Both the position numbers and the translations under genes were made by a program. Below, one piece after another: positions 42,835 to 55,562 of a DNA stretch of 64,000 bases. Where the stretch lies: NCBI GenBank assembly GCA_947652605.1, contig OX393581.1, positions 27,150,788 through 27,214,787 of the forward strand, in the 5' to 3' direction. Position 1 is the stretch's first letter. Each line of letters begins with the position of its first letter. The notes below the pieces were generated by a model. It did no database searches. It saw nothing but the letters and a program-made list of their open reading frames with translations, and was not told where the DNA came from. The stretch is from Elmis aenea. Its lineage: Eukaryota > Arthropoda > Insecta > Coleoptera > Elmidae.

Positions 42835-45800
42835 TCTATTGGTCAATAACGTTTTTAAGTATTGCATTATTAAATATAGATCGTAAGTACATTTTTATTA
42901 AACAAATCCAGTCATATCTTTACACCTGATGGCGCGAAGTTATCCTAAAAATATTGCACAATATTTATTATATATGTTAATCAAGACTAACAATTTTTTG
43001 GGAAATGTAACATTTCGCCAGTCTAAAAATGTCGCCCAGAAGGTTTAAAACCCAACATATCGCATTTATAATTTAGCGGAGGTCCAACGATTGCTAAGAA
43101 ACAAAAACAGAATGTAAATATACTTAAAAGCTTGTCACAAACATTTTACTTCTATCTCTAGATTTACAAATGCCAGCCAAATTTGTTTTTATTAAAAGTC
43201 GAACTGCATTAATTTACATTTTATAACATATAAAGTATTTATAATCTGAGTAATCGAATATTTGAACAGTCGGGGTTCTATGGCATATATGTTATTGTAG
43301 TTAGGTATAATCGGTATTAACTGTTATTTAATTTTGATTCACGAGAACGAAATTTCTTTGATGGAAACGTAAAGCATGAAAACGAAATTTTTCGTTGTTT
43401 TTCCGACAAGAAACGAACGAAATACTTTTCGCTATTAGTAGTAGTAGCAGCTTGAAGTTGGCTGTAACGTTATTAAATTTTGGTTTCTTTGATGTATAAT
43501 TTCTAACATGTAGTGGTAAGATATGTTGAGAAACTTGTAACTCTTTAAAAACAAATTGAAAGCAAAAGCACTTTTAGATTTCTCTGTGATGATATACATG
43601 AGTATATTAAAAACAAACAAAAATATAAAAATTATCGGATCTATTTTAGAAACTATTTGTTTCTTAAACTTTGTGCTTGAGAGTAAATTTTTTGCATCTT
43701 CTTTAAAATTGAATATTTGTAGTAGTTTTAGTTTAATATTAAACTTAATGCTTTATTATGCACAATTTAATTTATTTCAAGCAGTAAAACTTTGAAATAG
43801 GCGGTTATATTAATTATTTTCAATTCCAATATTATGAAAACCAATCGTAATTTTAATAGAAATCGAAGCGTTGTATATGCTTGCTAAATCATGTTAAGAG
43901 ACATTTTTGGTTACTTTAAGAACTTTATTATTAATATAAGCAAGATATTGGAGCAGATTATTTAGGAAAAGTGTATACATAGAGAATTATGCTGCAATGA
44001 AACTACCTCAGGTTTATCTAAATTAGTCAATTTACTTATAAAATTGATAGTAATTTAAAAACTAATATTATTATTAACCGAAGCTGGTCAAGTAGGTACC
44101 AAAATTGTTAAAGATATCAGAGACATGTTACAGTTTATAAACTTTGGGCATTTTAAGATTTCATTCATTATTTATCAAAGTAAAAACCAATAAAATAGAA
44201 TGACCCTTACAATTTTAAATTTTTAAGAAATATGTCACGTATGAAAAACATTGTAAAATAATATTTTCTAGATAAACCAATAACTCCAATATTAATTTCT
44301 TTCAGCGAGAAATAAATAATAAAACATCTTGAATGATTTTTAACCGTAAATGGATAGAAAGAAAATATGAGATCGTACGTGTCAGGATAATCCCTAGCGG
44401 CCCAAAGATAAAACGATAGGACGTGAGCCTAATTCCTATTGGCCACTTTTTCATGGAGTTCTGTTCCAGCAGTTTCTTAGCGTCACTTTATACAGGATAC
44501 TTTTAAAACTGGACATAATTACAAAATTATTTTCATCACAGTTATAAATATACAATAACGCTTTGTTGCGTTTGTAAGATAAATGAGACGAAGCTCAATT
44601 AAGATGATTTAAAAGGCAATCTACGAAATCATTTATTTTATCTTAGCTCTGCAGCTATCTCTGATTTAAGGTTGGTGGTCTCGAGAGAACAACAGGTAAC
44701 AGTGAAATACGTTGTCTATATGTGCTGTGAACCAAAACACAAGCCTCTTAATATTTTGCAACATTTGCTCACAAAATTACAAAAACAAGAATGCAAACAT
44801 TTTTTTTTTCTGTAAACACAAGCAACATTAGTTAAGTTTTAAATATATTCTACCATCAGTCAAAAGTTGACCGATATAAAAAAAAATAAAGTGTAAACAT
44901 CAGGAATGCTCAATTTCTAAAGCGTCTATGTTGGTTATTCATTGACGTCACACAGTGACCAACTCGCTGTATTGTCATTTTGCCGCTATAAGTGGTAAAT
45001 CGACGTTTCATTTACATGGTTTTAACATTTTTATACTGTTTTTTATTTTCAATGTTGACTTCTTCTAATCAATTTTCAGTTGACAAATAATATCAAGCTG
45101 TAAAACTTTTTACAACAATTAGTGTAGCGTAAAGCAGTATTTCTCAACCTTTTTGTATTTGTGCCCTCCTTTGCTATGTCAAATTATATGGCGCCTACCT
45201 TTTGCGCACACTTTAATCGAGTGTATAATATTTTAAATGTGCATTTCGGTTAGTATCGTTTGTTAGTATCTTTTTAGCTAATATAACTTGGAAATACATT
45301 GAATAACGGAAAACTAGTTTAGGCTTTTGTGTAACTGCTGTCATTTTTAGTCCATATTTAATTCATATATGTATACATTATACATGAAAAAAAAACTGTA
45401 AATGTTGTAAGAACCCAGAATGAAAAACTCTACTGATAGAAAACAAAAACAAAATTCTTTAAAGTTTTTTTTCATAAAAGAGATGCCTCTAAATCATAGA
45501 ACATTTTGACCCATTTAACCAACTCGGTATCTCTTACCGTTAACAACATCCTCATGCAGTTCACGATAACTAGGACACTTTATATACAGCTATAAATTTT
45601 TCTGCAATTGTTTCTTTTATCTCGATCATTAAGGATTACCTTTAAAAAAATACATGTCATGTAAATTTCAGTATTTTTAATATTTAACTTTAACCTCGAC
45701 ACCGCTGGTAGAAGAGGTTACTGGGTAATATAATATATAACTTTAATAAATTTTCACTTATGCACACAAAACTTGTTTTTGAATAAAAAATAGACAAGAT

Positions 45801-47536
45801 AATTTTCTTGTTAAAAACGGTTAAAATTTTTTTTTTTTTATGATAATAAATAATATTTATAAATGTATTCGCATTCTTAACGTTTTTTCTTTTAGTCAAA
45901 TCAATAAATGTAGTAGGAGTTCATTTTCATGATATAAATATTTAGATATAAAACCAAATTGTGATCTCGAATCTAGATCATGTACAAGAGCCTCGTTATT
46001 CAAAAACTCAGTTTACAAAACTTCTTAAGTTTTCTGAGTGTTCATTTTATTCTGAAGTGTTATAGACAGTCGTTGTAAAAGTTTAAAAATCATAATATAA
46101 GAGAGATCGAAGCATAAGCACAATAGAATCACAAATAATGAGGTTATACACACACCACTAAAAGTTCTTTAATTAAAACTTTGTGATGAATGAAAGCTTG
46201 ACACTATTTTTACCTAGAAGGAGATTTTAATGAGTACAATTTATAAAGTTTAAAATTTTCTAACTTGCTTAAATTGAAATTCTTTTACATAAAACTTCAT
46301 ATTTTTTCAAAAAATAGTTAATGATAAACTCTTGTTAACTTTTTACGCAATTAATTAAGTTTTGTAATTAGTTTTGATAATCAAAGTAGCCATATTACCT
46401 ATAAAGCTCTGCCAAAATTTACTAAGTGTATTCTGAAAAACGAAATCAAATATTATGGAGAAGAAAAAGACTTTCACAATAAACCAAAAGCTTTCTCAAA
46501 ACCAATCTTTTTATTTTTTCTGCCAAACATAACAAAGATATATATGCAATTTCTACACAATGATTTAGAAAAATTAATTATTTTAATTAAAGTCCTAAAA
46601 AAAAAGTATATATTTACTAAGAAATGTAAGTGTCAATCATATTCTACTTCAAAATAGAAAAAATCTGTTAGAGTGGCGTTTATTTTGGAACCAACTTTTT
46701 ATCAAAAAGCTAATTCGTTTTTTTTTATTATGAAACTTTTAAACTTTAAATTAGTAGATATAAGATTACAGGTACAAAATAACGTCTTTTATTACTTAGC
46801 TTCTATTAATTTATTTAAAATTACAGGTAAATATGGGCCAGAAATTGTAAATAAACAAGTTTATTAGCCGCTAAGCAGTTGCAAAAAGTATTATAAGCCC
46901 ACTGTTACTAGTGGCAATCTATACGATATAAAGTCTATAGTTTACTGTTGGTATTATTTTTAAGCACACATTTGGAAACGCGGTAAGTGGATTTTCTTGC
47001 TGACCTATGAAAACCAATATTTCTCAATGAGCAGAAAATCTCTGAAGTAAATCCCACGAAATAGAAATAGCCGGTACCTTGGAAATTAATATATCACTTC
47101 TTAAGTAAAAGAAATCTCGAGGTTCAAAGTAAGTTTAAACAGTTGTATATAGTTTTCCTTATTGAAACAAACGCGTCACATACACTGCACGGAGAAATAA
47201 ATGATTTAGAGTACGAAATAATACTTATTAAACATTTTTGTTATTATAATGAAAGATGAATTTCTCATTAAAAACAATCTTTACTTATTTTAATTTAAAA
47301 AAAAGTTCTTTAGCTATCACAATTAACATTGCATGTCCGATATTTTGATTTTCATATATATTTCAACATTTCGATAGATCGTAATTTTAACATAAATGAT
47401 ACTCCTATAATATTTTTTTAATATCCAATGTAAGATGTAAGTGTTTGCTATTTTAACAATACATACAAAACACCATGAGTAGTGAGTACTTAGTGCTTAC
47501 GTTTAATTGTAAATAGATGTGGATGAAAATCTACTA
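42835..47536. other. 4.7 kb of AT-rich DNA, no gene recognised
   Basis: Both strands were read for coding similarity and nothing recognisable was found. The only mobile-element trace is a single hAT-like end at 45135-45155. Open frames here are short and AT-biased. Confidence 0.5.
45135..45155. mobile_element. Solitary hAT-like terminus
   Basis: CAGTATTTCTCAACCTTTTTG matches the general pattern of Charlie-type hAT ends (CAGTGGTTCTCAACC). The inverse partner was not found nearby, so this is probably a broken element. Confidence 0.4.
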
Positions 47537-47933
47537 TACAGGGTGTCCCAGATTACATTTCCAGCATGGGGATCTTGCTTATTATAAGAGATACAGGTTT
47601 GTTTAAATTAGATGAATTATTCCTTGGTATGAGAGGAGCAACAATCAATTTTTAAAAGTACAAAATTCGTCGTGCTTCAGATGTTATAGCAAAAAATATA
47701 AAAATGTCGAATTTCTTTTTTCTCTCATAACTTTTTTGTTTAATTGATTAAGTCAGTTTTTTTAGTACTTTCTTGAAGTACTTTTTAATTTAGAATTTTA
47801 CTATTATTTCAGATTTTTTGTCACCTACTATTTCTAAGATATTACCGCTAACTTATTTTTTTCTTATGGGCCCCGAAGTTGGCTATGAAATTGTTAAATG
47901 TGCTTTTTTTCTCTTTCTAATAAGATATTACTT
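47537..47933. mobile_element. Single arm of the TACAGGGTGTCCC foldback
   Basis: It begins TA|TACAGGGTGTCCCAGATTA and follows the left arm of the element at 61005-62519 for about 400 bp (GAGATACAGGTTTGTTTAAA, GTGCTTCAGATGTTATAGC, ATGGGCC-CGAAGTTGGCTATG). It then stops at ATAAGATATTACTTG. The opposite arm and the loop ORF are missing. Confidence 0.75.
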
Positions 47934-48321
47934 GGTATAGTATATCTCAAATAAAACTTCCCATATCGGCTTAAGCAGTTGGAACAACCCAGGTACATAC
48001 ACAATCTTGGATTATAAACCTTAAATGATTTGTATGGCACAACACCTAAAATCATAATCGTATACCACATCTTCCTAATTGCTTTTCTTTGAGCATAATG
48101 AACATAATGCTGCAGTTCTAAACAAGTTTTCACTAAAAGCTTATTACCTTATATAGGTACGCTATAATAGATTTTAAATTATAATTGTTTTCAAGCAAAA
48201 ATTTTTGGGAAACACTGATACAGATATTAATTTTCTTTTACCTAAGAACCCAAATTAAACTTTATTGAACCTATAATTAGGGATCAAATTTCGACTGCTT
48301 GCGATAATATTCATTAAATTA

Positions 48322-49253
48322 AGAGAAGCCAACGGAAGACTAGGCCACAGTGTATACCGCAAATCAACCCACACCAATCGGTATCTAAACGCAGCATCAC
48401 ACCACCACCCGGCCCAAAAACAATCAGTGATCAACACGTTAATCCACAGAGCCAAAGAAATATGTACCCCAGAGACCATCCAAGAAGAATTAAACATGCT
48501 TACAAGAGCTCTGCAGGAAAACGGTTATCAACAAAGACATATACTTCGAGCCATACAGAAAAGTGCCACGCCGAAGGAGAAAACGAAGAAGGACTACATC
48601 GCTACAACTTATCTACTCTACATCGGGGGAGTAACCAACAGAATATCGAAAATACTCCAAAAACACAACATCAATACAGTCTTCAACGCTCCAGTGACGC
48701 TCTCCAGTAAACTAAGAAGAACGCCTGGCTCAGGATTGAATCACCCGGGCATATATAGCATACCCTGCTCCTGTGGAAAAGTGTATATAGGACAGGCAGA
48801 AGCATACAAACGCGCCTTAAAGAACATGAAGGGCAAACAAAAAGAAAACAAATAGAAAAATCGGCCGTAGCAGAACATGCCCAGGACATGGGGCATACCA
48901 TACTTTTCGACGACACAAAATTACTGGCCCGCGCCAGCCACTTCTGGCCTAGACTATTTAGGGAATCTATGGAAATTGCCAAGAACCCCAACAACTTTAA
49001 CAGAGACACAGGCCTGCAACTACCAAGCATTTGGAAACCGGTCATCAAGAAATCGCTGAGGCGAAACGAACTCGTCAGGCGGAACACCACGCCTCCACAG
49101 CCGGATATATAAACCCTGCAACAAACCCACCAATTCAGTCGTTTGATAAAGACCAACATAGAATGGTCGAAACGTCACACAAATCAAGAAGACGCGGTTC
49201 CAAACCCGGGAACGAAGATTGTAACATGGACGATAGCCGCGAAAGCCTGAAGA
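48322..49253 (+). mobile_element. 5'-truncated Penelope-like retroelement with 18-bp target duplication
   Basis: The insert is flanked by identical 18-bp copies of ATAATATTCATTAAATTA (48304-48321 and 49254-49271). The open frame 48322-48855 continues after a one-base shift to the stop at 49110-49112. The reading begins late in the reverse-transcriptase region (VYRKSTHTNRYLN, HHHPAQK). It continues through the linker (TTYLLYIGGVTNRISKILQKHNI) into a GIY-YIG endonuclease (GIYSIPCSCGKVYIGQ). The frameshift is a missing A in the run near 48817-48821. Downstream come KEHEG, AEHAQDMGH and SIWKPVI, the usual C-terminal part. Penelope elements use this nuclease to nick their target. Confidence 0.9.
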
Positions 49254-49479
49254 ATAATATTCATTAAATTAGATTACGACTTTCATTGGCGTAGACTGAA
49301 TTGTAAACACAAATAATATTTAAAGAAAGAGACGGAGATTGTGCATTTGTTTCCTTTAGTTCTGCCTCTTCTTAATCCGCTGTGAGCAGTTTTAAAAGAA
49401 ATATACTTTATCTGACCATTATCGTACGTTGCGGAATCGTTGCCAATATTGAGGTGGCAACATCACTTCTGGTTTACCC

Positions 49480-50215
49480 GGAAAGTCAAACTTTAGGATT
49501 TTAAATAAAACACCGCGTATATTATTATATTTTTGCATTCCTCTTTAAATTTACTTTAAAAACTGTGTATGGTTATACGGATCTTAAGTCAAGCGTTTTC
49601 GTGAAATTAAAGTTTATAAAAAAATTTAAGCCATACCCACCTAAAAAAATTTCAACAATAAAAAACTTTGCAAAGGTAGTAGAAATTACAATTGACAGTA
49701 AAATAATTAACACTTTGCACTAGCCACACTTTTAAAATATTATACAGGGTGATTTTTACGCTTGGTTAAATTTTTAATAGTGATAACTAATTTGTCTTTA
49801 TTTCAATACCCTGTGTGTTTATGGAAAATTTAGTTGTCCTTTACAAACATTAGGCCTGTTTTATACCTAAAATTTACATTTTCCGAGAAATCGCGATTTT
49901 ATTGTTAATTATTAGGGCAACGTAATATTTTCAAGTAGGCCATAAAGGAAAACTGCGGTAAGTGCTGAAAAAAATGAAAACGGTTGACTTTTAGACCTAA
50001 GTATTTAAACTTTTACATTTCTTTAAAAATAACTTAAGAGAAATCTAAAAATATATGCAGTGTTCTTTATAATTTTTTTAAGTTTAAGCCCGTTTTCGGT
50101 TGAACCGGCAGTCGTATTGCAACCTTAAGAATTTTATTGAATCCGGAACATACAATAATGGTCAGATACCAAATTTCATTGTATCCATACTTTTGCGCAG
50201 CATTGTATGTACTAT
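49480..50215. repeat. TACAGGGTG-type interspersed repeat, copy 3 (foldback form)
   Basis: It shares the AAGTCAA-CG, TTAACACTTTGC-CTAGC and TATTATACAGGGTG blocks with copies 1 and 2. The right part (AACGGTTGACTTTTAGACC) is the inverse of the left part (GGTTATACGGATCTTAAGTCA), so it folds back. The right end contains CCATACTTTTGCGCAGCAT, the inverse of copy 2's left end. Confidence 0.6.
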
Positions 50216-50840
50216 ACTACTATAGCAAGAAAAATATTGTTTGGAATGCAATTGTCAGCAGAAAACAAGAATGTTAATACAAAAAAGCGATAATTCATAA
50301 TTTGAATTTTCTGTGTTTTTTGTATAGGTGAAGTACTATTGTGTTATTACTAAACAACACATGCTACTAATCGCTCTGATTAAAACAATAATAAGTTGAA
50401 GACATTTGTAGAATTTTTTATATTATATTCTTAGACATGTAAATTTTGGTTTGAGATTCAGTAAAAGCCTTAAATTGGTCTATATTTAAAAATATACTAA
50501 AATTCTGTTTGTTTTTTGTTGTCAATTACAATTATAAGAAGAATATTCGGTGCTTTCCATAAAATTGCAAACCTATAGTTATTCAATAATCCTGGCAATT
50601 CCCGAGACATTTTAAATGTAGGTATTGCATTTTCCTGTATAAAATTACAGTATAAACTTTATATACTGCAATTCAATAGGACAGAGTTTATCAAAGTGCA
50701 ATTCTGGAGATTTTACAAACTTTTTGTTATAAGGAGCTTAACGAATTTAATTATTTACAATTTACAATTAATTTAAATCAAACATACTAAGAAGGTTTTC
50801 TCATTAATGTTAGGAGTGATTTAACAACGGACAATTAGTA

Positions 50841-51191
50841 TACAGGGTGGTGCTTTTTTCGATGCTCACCATTGCTATCTTGGAAACGGTAAGAGATACA
50901 AGGTTGGTTAAATTAGAGAAAAGTTGCACATTTTTATGACGTTTAAGAATCTGAAACTTATTAAGTTTTAATAAAACAGCGTCAATGGTAGGGAAGATAA
51001 TAGTATTTTTCTAAAATCACATTTTTCAGTTTTTTTGTAATAAACCAAAAACGAATCAAAATATCCAGGATTTCTTTTCAGATTCTTAATCGGCATAAAA
51101 ATGTGCAACTTTTCTCTAATTTAACCGACCTTGTATCTCTTACCGTTTCCAAGATAGCAATGGTGAGCATCGAAAAAAGCACCACCCTGTA
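50841..51191. mobile_element. TACAGGGTGGTGC foldback MITE, copy 1
   Basis: TA duplications (50839-50840, 51192-51193) flank the 351-bp element. The arms of about 115 bp are nearly perfect inverses (TACAGGGTGGTGCTTTTTTC, GATGCTCACCATTGCTATCT, GTAAGAGATACAAGGT). No ORF. Confidence 0.88.
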
Positions 51192-51193
51192 TA

Positions 51194-52398
51194 CCTATAT
51201 ATGTTCGTAGGCAACGGTTTTGTTAAATTATATAAGAAACGTATTACTTTTTAATTTACCTTAAACTGTGAATCCATAGAACCGCCTACTAAGTGGAGCG
51301 CGACTTTCAACATTTTATCGAGAAACACTGGTATTAAACACATATTACGCCGGAAATCGTTCATTTTAACTTACGTCTTACTTCGTTATGTTTGACTCGT
51401 TGCCGTAAAAATATCAAATTTTGACTTAATCATGCTTTAGGTACAAGTTTACATCGCTATTACTTGACAAATAAAAACAATTCACGAACTAGGAATTTTA
51501 CATTTTGAGGTAGGTACCTGTTCTTATGTTACTTACCTATAGCTAAATGTAATAAACATAATGAAAGATAATTTTAATTAATATAGTATTTCAAAATATC
51601 ATTTATGCAATTAGTACACAACTAATTAGATAACAAATATCAATATGTCGATATTTATTGATATGCTATTTAAAAAAATTGCAATCGTACACACCGATTA
51701 AGGGTTTAGTTAGAGCAATAAGGAAGTCTTTCTCTCTGGCGCCAAACCATTTTAGTTATTTAAAATAAGTTGTTATTATAATGTAATTATAGCACTTTTA
51801 ATGTTATCGTTATCAATTTTTGCAGCAATTAAAATATTATAATCGATTTATAAGTAATTTGATTTTGCAATAATAAATTTTAATTTATTTTTTTTAAGTA
51901 ATATACCTAGGGACTTTTGTTAATATTGCGCCCCCGACGTGTTGTAATGTAAGAAATATACCAAAAAGTTAACGCAAAATGCAAAGGGACTACCTTGCGT
52001 CATCTAACAGACTGCAGCTAAAGCTGTTGCCAACCTATTCATTTTGCTTCTGCGCTTTTAGGGTACTGCATTTCTTAGGCGGTCATATTGAACATTTCGT
52101 ATAGATGGAACTTATACAAGCACTAAAGATTTCTTACCAAATAAATTAAGAGTTAACATAATTTCCAACAGATGCGTTTAACAGTTTAACATACACTTTG
52201 CATAGGTTATTGAAATAGTAACAAAACAGTTGCAATTATTACTCATTCAGTGTTTTAAGATTATTATACGATTTTATTTCCATTTTGTTCTACCACTGAA
52301 TAAGTTTTGTTTCTTCAGACACTTATGATAGCGGTAACATTTTCCAATTTAAAAAAAGTGGTTATTAATTAAATGATAAAAATAATATTCAGCCTCGA
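51194..52398. other. No recognisable gene
   Basis: AT-rich, apart from a less AT-rich patch at about 51935-52075. No domain was identified. Confidence 0.5.
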
Positions 52399-52406
52399 TG
52401 GTAAAC

Positions 52407-52863
52407 CAGGGCTCGAAACCGAAAAAAATTTTGGTTAACGGTTAACCGAAATCGAGAACTTTATTTTTATAACGGTTTTTGTTGAAAAACCGGTTTTATT
52501 CGTAAAAAACCGGTTTAGAAAAAACTGGTTAAATTAACCGGTTTTTAAAATTATTTAGATCAGGAATGCAAAGTATGAAAAGATATTATTTATTTATAAT
52601 TTTATAATAAATGTACAATCAAGAGTTCAGTAATGACTTTTGGTAAATTAATCGCATTTACTACGGATTTTGTATTTTTCATCGTAATTTTTATTAAAAA
52701 AAGACGTTAAAAAACCGGTTTTTTATTATTTTGGTTAAAGGTTACCGTTTTTTTTGCCTTTAAAAATAACGGTTTCGGTTTCGGTTAAAAATCACTTTTT
52801 CTGACAAAAAATAACGGTTAACCGGTTTTTTAAACCGGTTTAAAAAACCGGTTTCATGCCCTG
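52407..52863. mobile_element. hAT element with GGTTAACCGGTT arrays, copy 2
   Basis: CAGGGCTCGAAACCG and CGGTTTCATGCCCTG form the ends. TGGTAAAC at 52399-52406 and 52864-52871 is an exact 8-bp duplication. GGTTAACGGTTAACCG and AACCGGTTTT are reiterated at both sides. It is 457 bp and non-coding. Confidence 0.92.
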
Positions 52864-53627
52864 TGGTAAACTAATTGTCCAAGGGAACTGCAAAAGTAAA
52901 CTTGTTTTCAACATTGCAATTTACATCGTGATACTTAATATTATCTTCCGCCGCCATTTTTAAAGCGAAAGCGCTTAAATGAGAATATTGAGAATAGAAA
53001 CCTTGTCATGCATAATGCAATTTTTGCAATCCGTACATTACTTACAGGAAGTCCAAAATTTAATTTACTTTTAATGCAACTTCAGACCACTCAAACTCGT
53101 TTTGTTTAAATACAATAATTCCAATTTTTTTCATATTCTAAAACAAAATTAAATTGTGCATCAATATGTATTGGCATTCCCTACACCACTCTTCAATATT
53201 TTTTTTTATTAAGGATTTTTGATAAAGTTAAGAAAAGATTTTTAAATAGAGTCTTTGAAATGTCAACAAATGCCAATATTAGTAACTGTCAACCACTTTC
53301 ATCGCGTTTGTCTGTAGTGTTCATTAAAATAGAAAATCAAGAGTATTTATACAAGTATATTTTGAACTTATTCTATATTCATGGAGAATGACACAACACA
53401 ACAAATTTTATAAATACATATACAATTCTTATGACTGGCGCAGACATGCACACGTCATCGCAAAAATAGTCAAAATATGTTCGTCGGACCTCAAAATGGA
53501 TACATCCGTTGAAATCTCAAATTCGAAAATGTTTGCAATCACAATACTTTCTTTATACAGGTCCACTTTCAAGGGGGACTTAAAAATTGAGTTATGGATG
53601 AGGATCGACTAAGGGAGGTTTTGTTAA

Positions 53628-54956
53628 CACCTTCGCGGATAGACGCTGCATATGCAGTCAGAGTAAATCAGTTCAGGAGCAGGGGTTTGGAGCGGAGCGC
53701 GGAGCTGGAGCGCGGAGCAGTGGAGCAATAGGTTTTTGCCCGGAGCGGGAGCGGAGCCCGGAGCAAATAATTTTGATTGCTCCACTGCTCCACTTTACTA
53801 TTATAAACTACAATTTTTTTTTTATGAATTATTCACATGGGTATAGTATTTAATAAAATTATAAATAAACTTAATTTGATTTTTTTGAAGTAAAATTATT
53901 ATATTGTAACTTTTCTGAATATTAATTTTCATTATTTTGTATTTGAATTTTGAAAAATTTTAAAGAACTTTTTTTTCTTTTTTTAACTTTTGAAGATCAA
54001 TAATTTGTTCATGTATTTAACTTCATTTGTTTCTTAGGGTCAAATATTGTAATTTTTGGTCCATTTCCACATATCTCATAAAATTTTAGCTTTGTTTTAA
54101 AAAACAAATTTTTAAATAAAAAAACTTGTATTAATATTTGGAGCGCGGAGCGGAGCGGGAGCGGAGCTGGAGCAGGCATCTTGATACCGGAGCGGAGCTG
54201 GAGCGGAGAAACTAAAAAATTGGACTGCTCCAAACCCCTGTTCAGGAGAAGCATGACTACGTTTGCAGTCATGTTTTGCGTTTAAATATATATGTACATA
54301 TACATTATTGACTGTTCCTGAATATTCTATGAAACACGGGGCGCTGCCCATATATATTTTTTAACAGCATTTGTAAACAACCCTTACTTTCGAAATAAAA
54401 ACTCTATTCATAGCGCCACGACTGCATTTGCAGACCCGTCTCAGTGTGTTTATATGCGTTGAAGTAGGGAGGTGCGCTTATTGGCGTCTTCTGCAAGTAC
54501 AGCTCATTTTATCAATTTTATACATATTTTAATATAAAATATATATTTATTTAGACATATATGAATTTTAAAAAAAGGATGTTTATTGCAAATATACGAA
54601 GTTACTGATATATTTTTTGTTTATTATAGAATAATTTTATTTTTTGTAAAATTATTGTCTGCCTACTTTTTAATCTGTCTAACTAGGTCAATTAATTTTT
54701 TTTACCCATTTTTTACTATTATTATTAGGAATTTATCATTTTTTTAAATAATGTAATGGTGTCCCATACACGACTGCTTATGCAGACATCACCACATGAC
54801 TGCATATACAGCGACCATTTTTTTAATGGAAAAATGCAACAGTATTCATTTTTACATGTTGCACATGTATTTAGAGTGTGATGATAGTAAAATGACTTTA
54901 AAAAATAAAGTGCGATATTTGGAAGCCATAGTAAAATCGCACTGTCCGCGAAGGTG
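53628..54956. mobile_element. Element with CACCTTCGCGGA ends and CTGCATATGCAG repeats, host of a nested hAT
   Basis: CACCTTCGCGGA (53628-53639) is the exact inverse of TCCGCGAAGGTG (54945-54956). Variants of the near-palindrome CTGCATATGCAG occur at 53646-53657, 54257-54268, 54422-54433, 54774-54785 and 54800-54811. A hAT at 53680-54240 plus its 8-bp duplication accounts for 569 bp, so the original element was about 760 bp. TAA-like flanks are present but not exact. The superfamily is not assigned. Confidence 0.65.
53680..54240. mobile_element. hAT element with GGAGCGGAGC arrays, copy 2 (nested)
   Basis: The ends CAGGGGTTTGGAGC and GCTCCAAACCCCTG match copy 1 at 38896. TTCAGGAG (53672-53679 and 54241-54248) is an exact 8-bp duplication. 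It is in inverted orientation relative to copy 1, with the AT-rich core otherwise conserved, so the two are recent relatives. Minus-strand open frames 54009-54351 are translations of the GC-rich array and are not genes. Confidence 0.92.
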
Positions 54957-55562
54957 ATAAATATGCAATTAGAGTGGAGGATTAAGACAAGGTCATACTG
55001 GTTAATAACGTAATTATGTTATTAGAATTTTCACAATTCGTGTGCACCGATTTCAACGGACTCTTCCTAAATTAGAGCAACTGAGGTAAATCAAGTTTAC
55101 AGATAGATGTATCGAGTAATAGAGGTTTCACCTGTAATTAGTGGGTGCTGTTCCCGACTATTTTTTCAATCCTGGGAGTCGGGATTGAAAGTTCGTAAAA
55201 TCCCGGGATTTCCCGGAAACCGGGAAATTTTATTTTATATTAAAAATTTTACATTATAGAGCAATTTAATTATTTTTATTGGAAAAAAAAACAAAAACAC
55301 ATTTATTATTTCATTTTTTTTTATTTTTTTTTTAATGGAACATTAAACAAAAATACATTAATTTTTTTAATCAAGAAAAAACAGGAAGAAAATGTTCGTC
55401 ATTGGATTTTTAAAATAAGTTTTTAAAAACACAGAACATCAACACAATGATCAGATAGACCAACGCGTTTTTTTGTGACGATTGTGCCAAAAATTGAGAA
55501 AACGCGTTCTGATTCCGTCAATGTCGGCTTTATAGTCAATAACGAATCGTATATACGCTTTA

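Noticed and set aside
47894..48133. 79-aa minus-strand ORF between the solitary foldback arm and the Penelope insert
   Set aside because: No recognisable domain, and it overlaps the foldback arm; not supported as a gene.
48683..49159. 158-aa minus-strand ORF
   Set aside because: Antisense of the Penelope frame; the plus strand carries the recognisable GIY-YIG protein.
54009..54351. Minus-strand ORFs with Ala/Pro-Leu-rich stretches
   Set aside because: Translations of the GGAGCGGAGC array of a hAT element; the repetition comes from the DNA repeat.
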